A stretch of DNA of 24,102 nt, taken from positions 1-24,102 of the IMG/VR virus record IMGVR_UViG_3300012920_009044, one strand, 5' to 3'. The position numbers and the translations under genes were made by a program. This stretch comes from a virus. Numbering within the stretch: the stretch's first letter is position 1; each line of letters starts with the position of its first letter. This document shows, in pieces, positions 21,605-24,102 of the stretch. The notes beneath the pieces were generated by a model. That model searched no databases. It was given only the letters and a program-made list of their open reading frames with translations, and was not told the origin of the DNA.

Positions 21605-22539
21605 AAGTTAAAAAACATTTCTTTATAAGGATTTAAGTTTAATTGCCATTCCATATCACTATAAAAACCTTCTAATTTATTTAATAATACACTTTCAAAT
21701 ATTTTTTTCCTGTCAGCATATTCTTCAATGAATGTACGCATCTTATCTGGGTAATCCCACTCTAAAAGAGCAATTGCTTCAATATTATAAGGATTGTGTT
21801 TTAAATATATCCATTTAATTTTATCTCCTTGAGCTATTTCACTATGTGTTTTATGTAAATTCCAAAAACGTAATAAATCATTATATATAATAGTTGCTTT
21901 AACTGCAGCAGGAGCACCTTTACCTATTTTAGAAAATATTTCTCCTGATCTAGCTTTACGTTCAGTGTATTTATTTAATTTTTTTACCGAGGTTGGGTTA
22001 GCTAAATCAGATAAAGGGATTGTTCCATCTAATATTTCAGTTCTAAACTTTTTTACTTTATTGTCTAGTATTTCTTTATCAACTCCTTCTAAAGCACTTA
22101 AAACTAACTCTTCAAAAAATTTACCAAATTTAGGTGGAAAATTAGCCTTTTTAAATTCTAACCCTTTAATATCAAATTTATTTGTAGGAATACCTTCTTC
22201 CCTAGTAATATATTGAGTATATCTTCTAGTAGCTCTAATATAACCTGATCTTAATACACATTCATTTTTAAAATCAATTCTTTGATTTTCAGGGTTATAC
22301 TGATTAAATGATTGTTCTGTAATTTGTTTTAAAATAGGACCTACCATATCTTGACTTGCAGTAGCTAATTTTTCAACTAAATCATCTTTTTCCTCGTTTG
22401 ACATTTCATTAAAATTAGGATATAATTTTTTAAGAATAGGCTCAGCATGAAAATAATTACTATCAGTATCTATATAAACACAATAGTTGTTTTTTTCCTT
22501 ATCACAGATAAATTTAGGTGTATCTTCTAAATGTTTCAT
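21601..22539 (-). CDS. 43B: DNA polymerase family B, C-terminal part (split gp43)
   Basis: This part supplies polymerase motif C and the thumb. In 312 residues: YIDTDS (22-27, the two catalytic aspartates D24 and D26), TRRY (104-107, the KKRY-type primer-contact motif), FDIKGLEFKKANFPP (122-136, matching the T4 segment after KKRY), and a C-terminal end KEMFFNL that resembles the clamp-binding tail of T4 gp43. It has its own ATG overlapping the SET gene's stop by ATGA and 18 extra residues before the conserved block. It lacks the exonuclease domain and motifs A and B, which are on the separate upstream gene, so activity requires assembly with that product. Confidence 0.92.
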   Translation of the reverse strand: MKHLEDTPKFICDKEKNNYCVYIDTDSNYFHAEPILKKLYPNFNEMSNEEKDDLVEKLATASQDMVGPILKQITEQSFNQYNPENQRIDFKNECVLRSGYIRATRRYTQYITREEGIPTNKFDIKGLEFKKANFPPKFGKFFEELVLSALEGVDKEILDNKVKKFRTEILDGTIPLSDLANPTSVKKLNKYTERKARSGEIFSKIGKGAPAAVKATIIYNDLLRFWNLHKTHSEIAQGDKIKWIYLKHNPYNIEAIALLEWDYPDKMRTFIEEYADRKKIFESVLLNKLEGFYSDMEWQLNLNPYKEMFFNL

Positions 22540-22844
22540 TCAGTTGGATCGTATAAATTATAACATACTGTTAATTCCTCTCCTTCTTCTATGTCTGCAA
22601 GAGTAACTAAATGGTAATTATCTAAATGTTCTCTTAACCAACAATTAGGAGTATCTGAATGGTTAATGAATCCTCCTAAAGGTGTTCTTAAGAATCCATC
22701 TTCAAATTTATCTTCTTGGTAATGGGTCATACCTAATTCTAATTCAGAATCTATATCTCTAGTAGCAAATAATCCTAACCCTTCAATTTTAGAAGGTTTA
22801 ATTGTAACAAAATTTGGTAGTGGTTTATAATAGTTTTTTTTCAT
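22536..22844 (-). CDS. Minimal SET-domain protein (putative lysine methyltransferase)
   Basis: A 102-residue protein made almost only of SET-domain core: IEGLGLFATRDI (residues 20-31, the GxG SAM-binding motif), GGFINHSDTPNC (57-68, the NHS motif that forms the SAM pseudoknot) and GEELTVCY (88-95, in place of ELxxDY with the catalytic tyrosine). The middle SET-I insert is very short, so it is smaller than usual SET enzymes (about 130 residues). The start is the ATG at 22844, overlapping the previous TGA. A TTG two codons earlier is not needed. SET proteins methylate lysines, and the target here is unknown. It lies between the two polymerase halves. Confidence 0.85.
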   Translation of the reverse strand: MKKNYYKPLPNFVTIKPSKIEGLGLFATRDIDSELELGMTHYQEDKFEDGFLRTPLGGFINHSDTPNCWLREHLDNYHLVTLADIEEGEELTVCYNLYDPTE

Positions 22845-23101
22845 TTCCAATAATCGGGATTATGAGGTCTAGCAGGACTATCAATTTCACCCTTACTATT
22901 CCTCTGTTCATATTCATACTTCTTAATATTAAATACATTATCTTTAATTTTAAGCTTCCCCCCCTGTTTTAACATTTTTCTAAAATGTTGTTCTTCTTTT
23001 TCATTAAAATCTTTAGCTATTTCTAAAATTTCTTCTTTAGTCATTTGAACATCATTTAAAAAAATAGTATGTTCTCTTCTTATTGATTGTTTACTTAACA
23101 T
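22841..23101 (-). CDS. Orphan protein between polymerase halves, 86 residues
   Basis: Not recognised. It is charged and mostly helical in the first two thirds (TKEEILEIAKDFNEKEEQHF, then RKMLKQGGKLKIKD), with a polar tail ending ARPHNPDYWK. No nuclease motif (HNH, GIY-YIG, LAGLIDADG) and no zinc-binding cysteines, so there is no sign of a homing endonuclease. Its ATG lies inside the last codons of the polymerase N-terminal gene (overlap of seven bases, another frame), and its stop overlaps the SET start by ATGA. Confidence 0.6.
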   Translation of the reverse strand: MLSKQSIRREHTIFLNDVQMTKEEILEIAKDFNEKEEQHFRKMLKQGGKLKIKDNVFNIKKYEYEQRNSKGEIDSPARPHNPDYWK

Positions 23102-24102
23102 AATTCTAATTTTGTTTTATCTTCCATTACATCATTAAAAAATTCATTTATAGCTTTAGCCGAGTCTTGAATTAATCTTTGACCTGTTAAAGTAATTGAT
23201 TCTGCTAATAATATATTTCCATATCTAAAAACTCCAAGAGCAGTAGCACCATACAAACTATTTAGTAAAATTTTCATTGTATATTGTTTCATGTGAAGTT
23301 GAGCTGCTAGTTCTTTATTACCTGCTTTCTTAGCTTCTTTCATTTGATTTTTATACATAACTCTTTCATTAAACCATTTTTTTAGAATAGTTGAAAGTAC
23401 TGATTCAGTTTTAGAACTATACATAACACCATTTGCTGATATAGTCCATTTGTTTTTTTCAATATGGTATATTAAATCTTTAACTTTTAAGGGTTGTAAT
23501 ATTCCTTCTTTACTATTTTTATAACTAATAACATCTAATTCTTTATTAGGATCCATTTCTTTTAGATCAGATAAACTATATCTACAATTCCATACTTCTT
23601 TTCCTTCATAATTAACTTTTACTTCATCATATGGAATTTTAATTCTACCTACCATAGTTTCATTTCCTATATTTACAGTCATTATAATAGTAGGATATAG
23701 TGAGGTGAAATCTAAATCAAACATATGGTTATATATTCCCGCTTTAGGACAAAATAAATAACCACCTGCATATTGTTGTTCTACTTTTTTACCTTTTTTA
23801 GGTGGGATAATTCCTTTACCTAATAAATAAGCTGAAATGGCACCATCTTGGGTTTTAGTATTTGCATATACTTCTTCGTAATTATGTTTACCTTTATGAG
23901 ATAGATTTTTTACTAAAGAAACATATTCTAATTTTTTATCTAATTCAACTAATATCTCAACATCACGAAAGTTGTATTGAATAAATTTATCAATATCAGT
24001 TTCAAATAATCTATCTAAATTTCCCTCATAATCAACTTTCCCAAGTTTAACATATTTTTCTCCTATAGCTTGCAAACGCATTGAAGGTTCATCAGCCCAT
24101 GA
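23095..24102 (-). CDS. 43A: DNA polymerase family B, N-terminal part (split gp43, 5' end outside window)
   Basis: The frame is open to the window edge, so the true start is outside. Seven codons precede the first visible methionine at 24081 (residue 1 here). Present: exonuclease motif III Y36-x3-D40, YAGGY (104-108, the exonuclease-polymerase link), polymerase motif A DLDFTSLYPT (122-131, catalytic D124), fingers helix with R240, and motif B KILLNSLYG (270-278). The segment before motif A aligns well with T4 gp43 by eye. It ends in ELC and a TAA just where the loop to motif C begins, and motif C is on a separate gene 555 bases downstream. No frameshift joins them. Confidence 0.93.
   Translation of the reverse strand, partial: SWADEPSMRLQAIGEKYVKLGKVDYEGNLDRLFETDIDKFIQYNFRDVEILVELDKKLEYVSLVKNLSHKGKHNYEEVYANTKTQDGAISAYLLGKGIIPPKKGKKVEQQYAGGYLFCPKAGIYNHMFDLDFTSLYPTIIMTVNIGNETMVGRIKIPYDEVKVNYEGKEVWNCRYSLSDLKEMDPNKELDVISYKNSKEGILQPLKVKDLIYHIEKNKWTISANGVMYSSKTESVLSTILKKWFNERVMYKNQMKEAKKAGNKELAAQLHMKQYTMKILLNSLYGATALGVFRYGNILLAESITLTGQRLIQDSAKAINEFFNDVMEDKTKLELC

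Noticed and set aside
22539-23095. Split intein as the reason for the divided polymerase
   Set aside because: The N-terminal gene ends about 20 residues after the conserved helix and the C-terminal gene has only about 20 residues before motif C. There is no room for intein halves (roughly 100 and 35 residues), and no His-Asn end precedes the C-terminal block.
22536-23101. Homing endonuclease between the polymerase halves
   Set aside because: Neither intervening protein has HNH, GIY-YIG or LAGLIDADG motifs; one is a SET domain and the other is unrecognised.
22530-23110. Simple frameshift or sequencing error breaking gp43
   Set aside because: The halves are 555 bases apart with two complete genes between them, and each half has proper coupling signals.
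1-24102. tRNA genes, CRISPR arrays, insertion sequences, attachment sites
   Set aside because: No gap exceeds 116 bases, no tRNA-like fold or repeat-spacer pattern was seen, and no transposase or integrase motif occurs.

Overview
This is a strongly AT-rich, very densely packed segment of a T4-like (myovirus-type) bacteriophage genome. Every credible gene is on the minus strand, so transcription runs from base 24102 toward base 1. Most neighbouring genes share an ATGA or TAATG stop/start overlap or sit a few bases apart, and no stretch over 300 bases lacks a gene. The phage assignment rests on a T4-type replisome: family B DNA polymerase (gp43), sliding clamp (gp45) and both clamp-loader subunits (gp44, gp62). 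Several small proteins resemble conserved orphans of marine T4-like phages. The host cannot be settled. Few starts have a clear Shine-Dalgarno, and the four promoter candidates I see are sigma70-like (-35, 17-base spacer, TATATT).

Right part, 16.4-24.1 kb: replication and folding module. In transcription order it reads gp43 N-terminal part (cut by the window edge), an 86-residue orphan, a mini SET-domain protein, gp43 C-terminal part, gp45, Hsp20, GroES, GroEL, a 90-residue orphan, gp44, an 82-residue orphan and gp62. The polymerase is divided between motif B and motif C, with two foreign genes between the halves, so an active enzyme must assemble from two polypeptides. A chaperone set (small heat-shock protein, co-chaperonin, chaperonin) sits between clamp and clamp loader. 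It carries two near-identical promoter candidates and a 13-base inverted repeat flanking hsp20.

Middle part, 14.5-16.4 kb: two small orphans, an Nmad1/DUF1599-type protein, a Cas4/AddB-like PD-(D/E)XK nuclease with four cysteines placed for an iron-sulfur cluster, and a small ribbon-helix-helix-like protein.

Left-centre, 1.3-14.5 kb: a glycan cassette of about 13 kb. It holds two GT4-type glycosyltransferases, three GT2-type transferases, a GT-D (DUF1792)-like protein, a WavE-like transferase and a further putative transferase. It also holds a CDP-glucose-4,6-dehydratase-like SDR, a UDP-GlcNAc 2-epimerase, a nucleotidyltransferase-HAD phosphatase fusion, a cupin, three FkbM methyltransferases and a mini GDPD-like protein. 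Together they look able to make, activate, transfer and methylate unusual sugars. The acceptor (host envelope, virion protein or phage DNA) cannot be told from sequence. One zinc-ribbon orphan lies inside the cassette.

Left end, 0-1.3 kb: small phage orphans, including one too short for ordinary ORF calling, and the start of an HTH-like protein cut by the window edge. I see no tRNA, rRNA, CRISPR array, insertion sequence, integrase or homing endonuclease.
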